From Rhodobiaceae bacterium UBA6963 (GTDB lineage Bacteria > Pseudomonadota > Alphaproteobacteria > RS24), in contig DJZB01000035.1 of assembly GCA_002450335.1 (NCBI GenBank), forward strand, positions 2,718-34,952: a DNA stretch of 32,235 nt, given 5' to 3'. Positions 16,311-24,108 of the stretch are shown here, piece after piece. Position 1 is the first letter of the stretch; every line of letters begins with the position of its first letter. The translations under genes were made by a program, and so were the position numbers. The notes below the pieces were generated by a model that made no database searches, was not told the origin of the DNA, and was given only the letters and a program-made list of their open reading frames with translations.

Positions 16311-17057
16311 ATGGCAGGTCATTCCAAATTTAAAAATATTCAGCACCGTAAAGGTGCGCAAGATAAAAAGCGCGCCAAGGTTTTCTCGCGGCTGTCCAAA
16401 GAAATTACCATTGCTGCTAAAATGGGCATGCCGGATCCGGACTCTAATCCGCGTCTGAGAACTGCAATCACTGCCGCGCGGGCGCAGAACATGCCTAAAG
16501 ATAATATTGAGCGAGCCATTAAAAAGAGTGCTGATGCCGGTGGTGAGAATTATGAGGAAGTCCGTTATGAGGGCTTTGGCCCCGGCGGTATTGGCGTCAT
16601 TGTGGAAACGCTGACCGATAACCGGAACCGTACCGCAGGAGATGTGCGAACCGTTTTCACCAAATCCGGCGGTAATCTGGGTGAAACAGGATCGGTCTCT
16701 TTTATGTTTGACCGTCGCGGAGCTGTTGAATATCCGGGTGAGGTTGCTGATGCTGATGCTGTTTTTGAAGCCGCTATTGAGGCCGGTGCAGAGGATGTTG
16801 AAAGCAATGAGGACGCGCATGAAATTTTATGCGCTATGGAAGAGTTGCATAATGTGGCGGCCGCGCTTGAGGGGGCACTTGGCCCACCACCTTCAGCTCA
16901 AATAGTCTGGAAGCCACAAAATGAAATTTCCGTGGATGAAGAAACCGCAGAAAAAGTCTTGCGCATGATGGAAGCGTTGGACGATTTGGATGATGTGCAA
17001 AATGTCTATGCCAATTTTGATATTGCTGATGATGTTTTGGAAAAACTCTCTGCCTAA
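16311..17057 (+). CDS. yebC: YebC/PmpR family protein (TACO1-like)
   Basis: The 248-residue protein is a full YebC: MAGHSKFKNIQHRKGAQDKKRAKVF at the N-terminus, the QNMPKDNIERAIKK helix, then VRYEGFGPGGIGVIVE and DNRNRTAGDVRTVFTKSGGNLG. The family was described as transcriptional regulators; more recent work links YebC and TACO1 to ribosome function at proline stretches. It precedes ruvC as in most proteobacteria. Its start has only a weak GGAAC site. Its stop codon lies inside the first copy of a 20-bp tandem repeat. Confidence 0.96.
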   Translation: MAGHSKFKNIQHRKGAQDKKRAKVFSRLSKEITIAAKMGMPDPDSNPRLRTAITAARAQNMPKDNIERAIKKSADAGGENYEEVRYEGFGPGGIGVIVETLTDNRNRTAGDVRTVFTKSGGNLGETGSVSFMFDRRGAVEYPGEVADADAVFEAAIEAGAEDVESNEDAHEILCAMEELHNVAAALEGALGPPPSAQIVWKPQNEISVDEETAEKVLRMMEALDDLDDVQNVYANFDIADDVLEKLSA

Positions 17058-17111
17058 CGCATGGGGTTTGAGCCTAACGCATGGGGTTTGGGCCTGACGC
17101 AGGGGGTTTTC
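17052..17111 (+). repeat. 20-bp tandem repeat, three copies, yebC-ruvC gap
   Basis: Copies lie at 17052-17071, 17072-17091 and 17092-17111, with core GCCTAACGCATGGGGTTTG. Copies 1 and 2 differ at one base; copy 3 differs at a few more (GCCTGACGCAGGGGGTTTTC). The first copy contains the yebC stop codon (GCC TAA). Each carries a G4-5 run followed by T3-4. There is no unique spacer between copies, so it is not a CRISPR array. Confidence 0.9.
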
Positions 17112-17136
17112 GCACAATGCGCGTGAAGGAAATTTT

Positions 17137-17697
17137 ATGACCCAATCGCACCGATTGATAGGACTGGATCCCGGGCTCAGAAATCTGGGCTGGGGTGTGA
17201 TTGATGTGTCACGAGGAAAACTCATTCATGTTGCAAATGGCACAATCAGCTCCAGCGCAAAGGATGACCTCGCCGACCGATTAATGCAACTTATGTGTGG
17301 GTTGGAAGATGTTTTTGAGACTCATCAACCCGAACAGGCCGCTGTCGAAAATAGTTTCGTCAATAAAGATGGTGTGGCGACCTTAAAGCTGGGGCAGGCG
17401 CGCGCCGTCTGTCTGCTCGTTCCTGCGCGAAAGGGTATGAAAGTTTTTGAATATGCACCTAATTTTGTAAAGCGAAGCATTACTGGGGCAGGTCATGCTG
17501 ATAAGCATCAAATTAATGCGATGGTGAAAACGCTCCTGCCACAAGCCAAGCCGGAAAGTGAACATGCGGCTGATGCGCTTGCCATTGCCATTACCCATGC
17601 ACATGCCGGTGACCTTGAGGGCCGAATAAATGATAAGCTCAATGATGGAGAAAATAATGAGATGTCACCTCAAGCACGGCTGAAGGTGAAATCATGA
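17137..17697 (+). CDS. ruvC: Holliday junction endonuclease RuvC
   Basis: RuvC is the dimeric resolvase that nicks Holliday junctions brought to it by RuvAB. The 186-residue protein has the four acidic/His catalytic positions of the RNase H-like fold: Asp11 in IGLDPGLRNLGWG, Glu71 in AVENSFVNKD, and His143 with Asp146 in EHAADALAIAITH. It is slightly longer than typical owing to a polar C-terminal tail of about 25 residues. A clear AAGGA at 17126-17130 precedes the ATG. The stop overlaps the ruvA start (ATGA), so ruvC, ruvA and ruvB are translationally coupled. Confidence 0.97.
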   Translation: MTQSHRLIGLDPGLRNLGWGVIDVSRGKLIHVANGTISSSAKDDLADRLMQLMCGLEDVFETHQPEQAAVENSFVNKDGVATLKLGQARAVCLLVPARKGMKVFEYAPNFVKRSITGAGHADKHQINAMVKTLLPQAKPESEHAADALAIAITHAHAGDLEGRINDKLNDGENNEMSPQARLKVKS

Positions 17698-18356
17698 TTG
17701 GGCGCCTCAAAGGTCTCGTGGATGGCGTTGGCGATGGCTGGGTGCTGATTGATGTGAATGGTGTCTGCTATCTGGTTGAAGGGTCGGGGCGGATGCTCTC
17801 CAGCCTACCCGGTCAAGGTGAGTTAGTGACACTGGCTATTGAAACCTATGTGCGTGAAGACCAGTTCAGACTTTTTGGATTTTTGTCTGAGGAAGAAAGA
17901 AGTTGGTTCAAACTCTTGCTCGGTGTGCAGGGGGTTGGGGCGAAAGTCGCGCTCGCTATTCAGAGTGTTTTATCGGTCAGTGAGTTATCACAAGCCGTCA
18001 TGGCACAAGACAAGACCATGGTGTCTCGTGCGCCGGGCGTCGGGCCAAAAGTCGCCCAACGGATTGTACAAGAATTAAAAGATAAAGTACCTGAAGCCTC
18101 TTTTGTTGTGGCAGGACAGGGAGCGTCAGCAGGAGGCATAGGTGACGATGCCGGTGTGACAGATAATCCGGATATGAATACGACTGTAAGTGATGCGTTG
18201 TCGGCTCTTACCAATTTGGGATATGCGCGAAGTCAGGCGCATGTTGCTGTCATGACAGTTATGGGACAGATCAACCAATCAGATGATGAGGCCTCAACGC
18301 TTAGCACAGAGGTCCTTATTAAAAGCGCCCTAAAGGAGCTTGCTGAAAATGGATGA
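17694..18356 (+). CDS. ruvA: Holliday junction branch migration protein RuvA
   Basis: RuvA binds the four-way junction as a tetramer and recruits the RuvB motor. The 220-residue protein has the N-terminal OB fold (MIGRLKGLVDGVGDGWVLIDVNGVCYLVE), two helix-hairpin-helix motifs (LLGVQGVGAKVALAI and APGVGPKVAQRIVQELKDK), an acidic-flexible linker rich in Gly and Ala, and the C-terminal RuvB-binding domain (ALTNLGYARSQAH). It overlaps ruvC by 4 bp and ruvB by 8 bp. Confidence 0.97.
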   Translation: MIGRLKGLVDGVGDGWVLIDVNGVCYLVEGSGRMLSSLPGQGELVTLAIETYVREDQFRLFGFLSEEERSWFKLLLGVQGVGAKVALAIQSVLSVSELSQAVMAQDKTMVSRAPGVGPKVAQRIVQELKDKVPEASFVVAGQGASAGGIGDDAGVTDNPDMNTTVSDALSALTNLGYARSQAHVAVMTVMGQINQSDDEASTLSTEVLIKSALKELAENG

Positions 18357-19419
18357 GAGAGATGAGGAAAGAGAAATATCTGCTCCTGCACAACGTGACG
18401 ATCAGGACTCAGCCATGCGGCCGCAACGACTTTCAGATTTTGTCGGTCAACACAAGGGACGGGATAATCTTTCAATTTTTATTCAGGCGGCTAAGTCTCG
18501 TGGTGATGCGATGGATCATGTTCTATTTGCCGGCCCGCCCGGGCTTGGCAAAACAACTTTGGCTCAAATCGTTTCGCGTGAACTGGGGGTTGGCTTTCGG
18601 GCAACGTCGGGGCCAGTAATTACAAAAGCTGGTGATCTAGCGGCCTTGCTGACAAATCTTGAAAGTAATGACGTTCTGTTCATTGACGAAATACACCGCT
18701 TAAGCCCGGCCGTGGAAGAAGTTCTCTATCCGGCGATGGAAGATTTCGAGTTGGACTTAATGATTGGGGAAGGTCCGGCCGCACGGTCAGTAAAAATTGA
18801 CCTGCCGCCTTTTACCCTTGTAGGGGCGACGACGCGTGCAGGTTTGCTGACGACCCCCTTACGCGACAGATTTGGCATTCAAATTTATCTTGGTTTTTAT
18901 GAATTGGACGAGCTTGAACATATTGTCCGGCGCAATGCGAAATTGATGGGGCTGGCAATTAATGATGAGGGCGCGCGCGAAGTGGCGCGACGCTCGCGCG
19001 GTACGCCGCGGGTAGCAGGAAGGCTTTTGCGTCGCGTTAGAGATTTTGCAACTGTTGCGAATGCCGGAGAAATTACAGCTCAAATTGCCGATGAAGCACT
19101 GGTGAAACTAGAGGTGGATAGTCGGGGTCTGGATGCGCTGGATCATCGCTATCTTCTGACAGTTGCTGAGAAATTTCTAGGTGGGCCTGTGGGGATTGAT
19201 ACGATTGCTGCTGCGCTCGGTGAACCCCGCGATGCGCTGGAAGATATTGTTGAACCTTTCCTGATACAACTCGGTTTTCTAAATCGAACGCCACGCGGGC
19301 GTATGCTGATGCCCGTGGCTTTCACGCATTTGGGGCTGACGCCGCCGGAAACTAAAAATGGCGCCGGTGATCCTATTTCGGAAGATTTATTTAAGCCCGG
19401 GCAAGATAATAGAGAATAA
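18349..19419 (+). CDS. ruvB: Holliday junction branch migration ATPase RuvB
   Basis: RuvB is the hexameric AAA+ motor of branch migration. From the ATG at 18349 the protein has 356 residues: RPQRLSDFVGQ at 24-34, Walker A GPPGLGKTT at 62-70, Walker B DEIH at 113-116, sensor 1 GATTRAG, and an RDRFG arginine-finger segment, then a C-terminal winged helix (GFLNRTPRGRMLMP). AAGGAG at 18333-18338 sits 10 bp before this ATG; a TTG at 18340 is too close to that site to be likely. Confidence 0.97.
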   Translation: MDERDEEREISAPAQRDDQDSAMRPQRLSDFVGQHKGRDNLSIFIQAAKSRGDAMDHVLFAGPPGLGKTTLAQIVSRELGVGFRATSGPVITKAGDLAALLTNLESNDVLFIDEIHRLSPAVEEVLYPAMEDFELDLMIGEGPAARSVKIDLPPFTLVGATTRAGLLTTPLRDRFGIQIYLGFYELDELEHIVRRNAKLMGLAINDEGAREVARRSRGTPRVAGRLLRRVRDFATVANAGEITAQIADEALVKLEVDSRGLDALDHRYLLTVAEKFLGGPVGIDTIAAALGEPRDALEDIVEPFLIQLGFLNRTPRGRMLMPVAFTHLGLTPPETKNGAGDPISEDLFKPGQDNRE

Positions 19420-19427
19420 TAGCTGAT

Positions 19428-19901
19428 ATGAACGACCTGCTTCCAAATAGCATTCAAAACGGCATTCATAGCCTGCCGCTGAGAGTCTACTATGAGGATA
19501 CGGACTTCTCGGGCGTGGTTTATCATGCCAATTATTTGCGTTTTGCGGAGCGAGGCCGATCAGAATTTCTTCATTCATGCGGCATTCATCATTCTGACCT
19601 CTTCAGCAGGCCCGACCCGCTGGCGTTTACAGTCGTAACCATGAATATTGATTTTCTCGCACCTGCTAAAATTGATAACAAGCTCAAGGTTATTTCAGCA
19701 TATATTTTCATTAAAGGTGCTCGCTTACATATCAAGCAGGCCATTATGCTTGACCGTCAAATATTGTGGCGGGCGGATGTTCATGTTGCTTGTATTACGG
19801 CAGCAGGTCGCCCGGTCAGAATGCCTCAAGATATTTTGTGTCTTCTGGAGCCGCATTTGACGCAGGAAGAGCATTTCCTGAATTTTATAAATAAGCCCTA
19901 G
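19428..19901 (+). CDS. ybgC: YbgC/TolQ-associated acyl-CoA thioesterase
   Basis: The 157-residue protein is a single hotdog-fold thioesterase. The family active-site segment RVYYEDTDFSGVVYHANYLRF lies at about 20-39, with the catalytic acid among Asp24 and Asp26 and the His33 downstream. YbgC acts on acyl-CoA or acyl carrier protein thioesters and is often the first gene of the tol-pal cluster, though its link to Tol-Pal function is unclear. It begins 8 bp after ruvB, so it may share the ruv transcript. Confidence 0.93.
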   Translation: MNDLLPNSIQNGIHSLPLRVYYEDTDFSGVVYHANYLRFAERGRSEFLHSCGIHHSDLFSRPDPLAFTVVTMNIDFLAPAKIDNKLKVISAYIFIKGARLHIKQAIMLDRQILWRADVHVACITAAGRPVRMPQDILCLLEPHLTQEEHFLNFINKP

Positions 19902-19956
19902 TTTGGTCACAATTATCCTGCAAAACAGCATGAAATAATGCAGGAGATTAAAACGG

Positions 19957-20703
19957 ATGAATGAATTGCTTGATGTTGTGAGCGATCCAACACTGGTTGA
20001 GCAAGCCACAGCGCTTTCCAATCCAGGTCTGGCTCACACGGATTTCGGTCTTTATTCTTTGTTTTTGCGCGCGGACTGGGTCGTGAAAATTGTCATGATT
20101 GGCCTCGTCATGGCATCCATTCAAAGTTGGGCAATCATCATTGATAAAACAATGACAATGCGCCGGCTGTCCCGCAAAGCGACTGATTTTGAAAAATTTT
20201 TCTGGTCAGGAGAAAACCTGTCAAATCTCTATAAGCGTATCAATGAGCGTGCTGATCATCCTATGGCGAGAGTTTTTCTTGCCGGCATGAGAGAGTGGGT
20301 CAGAACTTCCTCAGACGGTAAACCGAAAAAAATCACCCCGGAACTGATTAACCGTGTTGACCGAACGCTAAATGGTGCAGTTGCCCAGGAAGTTGGCGTG
20401 CTCTCCAATCGATTGCTGTTTCTTGCAACGGTTGGCGCTATTGCGCCATTTGTCGGCTTGTTCGGTACTGTGTGGGGCATCATGAATAGTTTTCAAGCGA
20501 TTGCACTGACCCAAGATACCAATCTGGCCGTCGTTGCGCCGGGGATTGCCGAAGCGCTGTTCGCAACAGGTCTCGGGTTGCTCGCAGCTATTCCTGCAGT
20601 CATTGCTTATAATAAATTCACTTCCGATATTAACAGCTATGTAGCGCGTCTCGATTATTTTGCGGATGAATTTTCCATTTTTCTGGATCGGCAATCCGGT
20701 TAA
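19957..20703 (+). CDS. tolQ: Tol-Pal system proton channel TolQ
   Basis: TolQ is the inner-membrane MotA/ExbB-type subunit that with TolR turns proton flow into work on TolA. The 248-residue protein has three predicted membrane segments: about 42-62, 152-174 and 198-218. The long cytoplasmic loop lies between the first two. The conserved GLFGTVWGIMNSF and PGIAEALFATGLGLLAAIPAV segments are present. AGGAG at 19942-19946 supports the start. The 55-bp gap before it may hold a promoter, but I could not place one. Confidence 0.96.
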   Translation: MNELLDVVSDPTLVEQATALSNPGLAHTDFGLYSLFLRADWVVKIVMIGLVMASIQSWAIIIDKTMTMRRLSRKATDFEKFFWSGENLSNLYKRINERADHPMARVFLAGMREWVRTSSDGKPKKITPELINRVDRTLNGAVAQEVGVLSNRLLFLATVGAIAPFVGLFGTVWGIMNSFQAIALTQDTNLAVVAPGIAEALFATGLGLLAAIPAVIAYNKFTSDINSYVARLDYFADEFSIFLDRQSG

Positions 20704-20730
20704 TCCCGAGCTAAGCATATAGGACATTTC

Positions 20731-21201
20731 ATGGCAATTAATATGAACTCACAACAAAATGGTGCATCAAGAACCCGCTCTTCGCGCCATTCGCGCAGGC
20801 ATCAGGCGCCTATGAGTGAAATTAATGTCACGCCCATGGTTGATGTAATGCTTGTTCTGCTGATTGTGTTTATGGTTGCGGCACCGCTTCTGACGGTTGG
20901 TGTTCCGGTTAATCTCCCAAAAACAGGAGCCAAGCCTCTGACCGGAGATAGTGAACCATTGGCAATAACTGTTCATGCAGACGGTAAAATTTTCCTTCAA
21001 GACACCGCTATCGAAGCTTCTAATCTCTTAGCTAAATTGCGCGCTATTTCAGATACAGGCTATGAAGAACGGATTTATGTGCGCGGCGATAAAGATGTCG
21101 CTTATGGCGATGTTGCAGATGTGGTGGCGCGCATAAATGCAGCCGGCTTTTCAAAAGTAGCTTTGGTCACGGATTTAAAATCTGGGCAGGGCAAAAAATA
21201 A
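20731..21201 (+). CDS. tolR: Tol-Pal system protein TolR
   Basis: TolR is the ExbD-type partner of TolQ. The 156-residue protein has a basic cytoplasmic start, then SEINVTPMVDVMLVLLIVFMVAAP with one membrane helix (about 36-55). Asp38 is equivalent to the proton-carrying Asp of Escherichia coli TolR. A periplasmic ExbD domain follows. AGGA at 20721-20724 precedes the ATG. The stop is directly followed by the tolA ATG with no base between. Confidence 0.96.
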   Translation: MAINMNSQQNGASRTRSSRHSRRHQAPMSEINVTPMVDVMLVLLIVFMVAAPLLTVGVPVNLPKTGAKPLTGDSEPLAITVHADGKIFLQDTAIEASNLLAKLRAISDTGYEERIYVRGDKDVAYGDVADVVARINAAGFSKVALVTDLKSGQGKK

Positions 21202-22050
21202 ATGGTGCGGCAAAACCGAGTTGATTACATTCGGTCATCTTCTCTTAACAGAGAGATAGCCCTCTCGACTGTTTTGCATGTTCTTGTTGTTTTATCTGCC
21301 TTTATTGTTTTGCCAACCCCCGAAAAAATAAGTCTTCCGGATTATGCCTTACCGATTGACGTCATAACCATCGACGATTTCACGCGGTTGACCAGCCAAG
21401 ACCCTAAGCCAGAGACAAAAACTGACCAAGCCGAAGAAATAGAAAAACCACCGGCAAATATCAGACAAGAAACTGCGCCACCCCCACCGGCTGACAACAC
21501 TGACGCGATGCCGTTACTTGGCCCAAAACCGGCCTCAACTCCAAAACCAAAAGAAGCTGATTCAATGCCTGAGCCGGTTAATCTGGTAGGTAATGTCGTG
21601 CCGCTAGCGCGTCCCCGACCCGCGAAACCTGAACGCAAGCCTCTACTGGATACCGCTGCCGTACAAGCGCTATTGGATAAAACACCTGACCTCCCCGAGC
21701 CGACGCCGCCAAAGCCGGTCGCGGACTTGCCGCCGGGTGAAAGAATGAGCTTAAGCGAAATAGATGCTTTCAGAGCGCAAATCCGTGCCTGCTGGTCCGT
21801 GCCTGCGGGCGCCAAAAATGCTGAAAGTTTGGTCGTGCGTGTGCGTGTTCAACTTGATCCTTCAGGTCGCCCGATAGCAAAAAAAGTTATTAATCGCGCT
21901 CAGCTGACAGACAGTTTTTTTCTGAGCGCTGCTGAAAGTGTGTTACGCGCGATAGAAAGATGCCAGCCTTATAAAATGCCCCCTGAAAAATATGAAAGCT
22001 GGCGCGAAATGGAACTTAATTTTGACCCAAGTAAGATGTTAAATGGATAG
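21202..22050 (+). CDS. tolA: TolA-like protein with TonB-type C-terminal domain
   Basis: TolA spans the periplasm and links TolQR to TolB and Pal. The 282-residue protein has one N-terminal membrane anchor (about 20-38), a periplasmic spacer of about 65-180 rich in Pro, Lys and Glu, and a C-terminal TolA/TonB-type domain (about 185-282) with two Cys (197 and 254) that could form a disulfide. The long Ala/Lys-rich helix of E. coli TolA is replaced by this proline-rich linker, so the protein is much shorter. Its position between tolR and tolB makes the assignment firm despite low similarity. Confidence 0.92.
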   Translation: MVRQNRVDYIRSSSLNREIALSTVLHVLVVLSAFIVLPTPEKISLPDYALPIDVITIDDFTRLTSQDPKPETKTDQAEEIEKPPANIRQETAPPPPADNTDAMPLLGPKPASTPKPKEADSMPEPVNLVGNVVPLARPRPAKPERKPLLDTAAVQALLDKTPDLPEPTPPKPVADLPPGERMSLSEIDAFRAQIRACWSVPAGAKNAESLVVRVRVQLDPSGRPIAKKVINRAQLTDSFFLSAAESVLRAIERCQPYKMPPEKYESWREMELNFDPSKMLNG

Positions 22051-22073
22051 AGAGCAAATAAAGGAACGAAGAA

Positions 22074-23399
22074 ATGATTAAAATCATAATGCGTAAAATG
22101 ATTGTGGTTCTTGTGGTGTTGGCAGCCCAGATTTCTGTCAGCTTTGCTCAGGATCTGCTGCGTATTGATATTACGCAGGGAAATGTGGATCCGCTACCCA
22201 TCGCGATTAATCCATTTCAGGGGCAGAATGACCAGCCCAGCATGATTGGGGCGGATATTGCCAATGTCGTTAAATCCGATCTCAACCGCTCTGGTTTGTT
22301 TCAATCAATAAACCCTGCAGGTTTCATTGAGAAGGATTTGCGGGTCAATGCCCGCCCGCGTTTTGGGGACTGGCGTATCATCAACACGCAAGCCTTGGTT
22401 ATTGGTAAAGTTTCCAATCTGGAGGATGGGAGAATTAGCATCGAATTCCGCTTATGGGATGTCGTCGCCGAGCAACAAATGATGGGGCTTCAACTCATCT
22501 CCACACCATCTAATTGGCGCTGGGTCGGCCATTTGGTGGCCGACGCCATTTACGAGCGCTTAACAGGTGAGACCGGCTATTTTGACAGCCGCATAGTTTA
22601 TGTTGATGAAACAGGGCCTAAAAACAGACGTGTGAAACGCCTCGCTATTATGGATCAAGATGGTCACAATCCGAGACTTATCACAACAGGCCAGTCCTTG
22701 GCACTAACGCCGCGCTTTAGCCCGACGGCGCAAGAGATTACCTATCTTAGCTACGCCAACCGCCAGCCCAGAGTATTTCTCCTTAATATTGAGACCGGTC
22801 AGCAGGAAATTGTTGGAGATTTCCCCGGCATGACTTTCGCACCGCGTTTTTCGCCGGATGGGCAAAAAATCATTATGAGTTTGGAGCGCAACGGTAATTC
22901 TAATATCTATACGCTTGATTTACGAACACGCGTCACTCGCCGACTGACCAACACGTTGGCGATTGATACCGCACCCTGTTATGCGCCGGATGGCGAACGT
23001 ATTGTTTTTGAAAGCGACAGGGCAGGGCGTCAGCAACTATATGTCATGGATGCGGATGGTAAAAATGTGCAACGCATAAGCTATGGTGAAGGCCGCTATG
23101 CCACACCTGTTTGGTCTCCACGTGGCGACCTTATTGCTTTTACAAAGCAATTAAAGGGGCGGTTCCTAATCGGCGTGATGAAACCTGATGGGTCAGGTGA
23201 AAGAATTTTAACCGAGGGTTACCATAATGAGGGACCTGCATGGTCTCCCAACGGGCGGGTTCTTACTTTCTTTCGTGAGCAAAAAGGTGAAAAAGCGGGC
23301 CCGGGTCTATGGACAGTGGATGTCACAGGCTACAATGAGCGACCCCTAAAAACTCCTGGTTTTGCTTCTGATCCTGCATGGTCACCGCTTATAAGGTGA
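22074..23399 (+). CDS. tolB: Tol-Pal system beta-propeller protein TolB
   Basis: TolB is the periplasmic partner of Pal and TolA. The 441-residue precursor has a signal peptide (MIVVLVVLAAQISVSFAQ core, cleavage after about residue 25), a TolB N-terminal domain, and a six-bladed propeller of PD40 repeats seen as repeated FSPDGQKIIMS, YAPDGERIVFES, WSPRGDLIAFT and WSPNGRVLTFF. AAGGA at 22061-22065 supports the ATG at 22074. It is 23 bp after tolA. Confidence 0.97.
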   Translation: MIKIIMRKMIVVLVVLAAQISVSFAQDLLRIDITQGNVDPLPIAINPFQGQNDQPSMIGADIANVVKSDLNRSGLFQSINPAGFIEKDLRVNARPRFGDWRIINTQALVIGKVSNLEDGRISIEFRLWDVVAEQQMMGLQLISTPSNWRWVGHLVADAIYERLTGETGYFDSRIVYVDETGPKNRRVKRLAIMDQDGHNPRLITTGQSLALTPRFSPTAQEITYLSYANRQPRVFLLNIETGQQEIVGDFPGMTFAPRFSPDGQKIIMSLERNGNSNIYTLDLRTRVTRRLTNTLAIDTAPCYAPDGERIVFESDRAGRQQLYVMDADGKNVQRISYGEGRYATPVWSPRGDLIAFTKQLKGRFLIGVMKPDGSGERILTEGYHNEGPAWSPNGRVLTFFREQKGEKAGPGLWTVDVTGYNERPLKTPGFASDPAWSPLIR

Positions 23400-23437
23400 A
23401 GAAATAACAACATTGATTAAAAAAAGGATTTTATGCG

Positions 23438-23466
23438 TTGAAAATGCTTGTTTTTTTGATTAAGAG
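23438..23466 (+). promoter_or_regulatory. Possible promoter for pal
   Basis: TTGAAA at 23438-23443 is spaced 17 bp from a weak -10-like TAAGAG at 23461-23466, in the 138-bp gap between tolB and pal. It would let pal be transcribed more strongly than tolQRAB, as expected for an abundant lipoprotein. The -10 match is poor. Confidence 0.3.
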
Positions 23467-23477
23467 TAAACCTGTTA

Positions 23478-23508
23478 GCGGGCAAAAGCTGTCCGCGGAA
23501 AATTTTTT
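23478..23508 (+). terminator. Terminator-like hairpin between tolB and pal
   Basis: GCGGGCA (23478-23484) pairs with TGTCCGC (23490-23496), with one G-T wobble and a 5-base loop. It is followed by GGAAAA and TTTTTT at 23503-23508 and another T-run at 23512-23516. The T-run starts six bases after the stem, so it may work as a partial terminator or attenuator within the cluster. Confidence 0.55.
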
Positions 23509-23537
23509 CTCTTTTTAGGCTGATTTAGGAGCATGTT

Positions 23538-24005
23538 ATGAGAAAGTTATTTAGATCTTCTAATATCGTCGTTGCCTTAGGGGCAAGCGTACTTCTCGCT
23601 GCCTGTGCTGCAAGCGGAACTGTCAGTGGAGGCTACGGCGGTTCAGGTGATGAAAGCGCAGTCAAAGAACTTGTCAGAAATGTTGGTGATAGAGTTTTCT
23701 TTGCTACCGACTCTGCGGCTCTTTCTTCTGACGCCCGTTCAACAATCATGCGTCAAGCAGATTGGCTTAAAACCAACGGCAAATCGCTCACCATTGAAGG
23801 ACATGCAGATGAGCGTGGAACAAGAGAGTATAATATTGCTCTTGGTGCGCGCCGTGCAAATGCCGTTAAGGATTATATGATTAGCCTCGGTGTTGACGGG
23901 TCTCGTCTTGAGACTGTCTCATGGGGCAAAGAACGCCCGGTGTCTCTGTGTGCAGAAGATGCTTGCTGGTCCAAAAACCGTCGTTCGGTTTCTGTTATTC
24001 AGTAA
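23538..24005 (+). CDS. pal: Peptidoglycan-associated lipoprotein Pal
   Basis: Pal anchors the outer membrane to peptidoglycan and binds TolB. The 155-residue precursor has a lipoprotein signal with lipobox LLAAC, so Cys23 would be acylated. After a Gly/Ser-rich linker comes an OmpA-type peptidoglycan-binding domain with DRVFFATDSAALS, TIEGHADERGTREYNIALGARRA and the C-terminal SWGKERPV and NRRSVSVI. AGGAG at 23527-23531 supports the ATG at 23538. An intrinsic terminator follows. Confidence 0.97.
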   Translation: MRKLFRSSNIVVALGASVLLAACAASGTVSGGYGGSGDESAVKELVRNVGDRVFFATDSAALSSDARSTIMRQADWLKTNGKSLTIEGHADERGTREYNIALGARRANAVKDYMISLGVDGSRLETVSWGKERPVSLCAEDACWSKNRRSVSVIQ

Positions 24006-24028
24006 CCAGAGATTTTCTTAAAAGTTTT

Positions 24029-24056
24029 AAAGGGCACTTTCGGGTGCCCTTTTTTA
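24029..24056 (+). terminator. Intrinsic terminator after pal
   Basis: GGGCAC (24032-24037) and GTGCCC (24044-24049) form a perfect stem with a TTTCGG loop, flanked by AAA on the left and a T6 run at 24050-24055. This is a textbook Rho-independent terminator 24 bp after the pal stop. Confidence 0.9.
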
Positions 24057-24108
24057 TGCCTTATATTAGCCTTTTTTCTGTATATATTGGCTGCAACGGA
24101 GGTTAATT

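Noticed and set aside
16197..16820. 207-codon open frame on the minus strand over yebC and its leader
   Set aside because: It is antisense to a clear yebC gene, has no family resemblance and its composition mirrors the yebC codons.
17052..17111. CRISPR array
   Set aside because: The 20-bp copies abut with no spacers, there are only three, and no cas gene is present.
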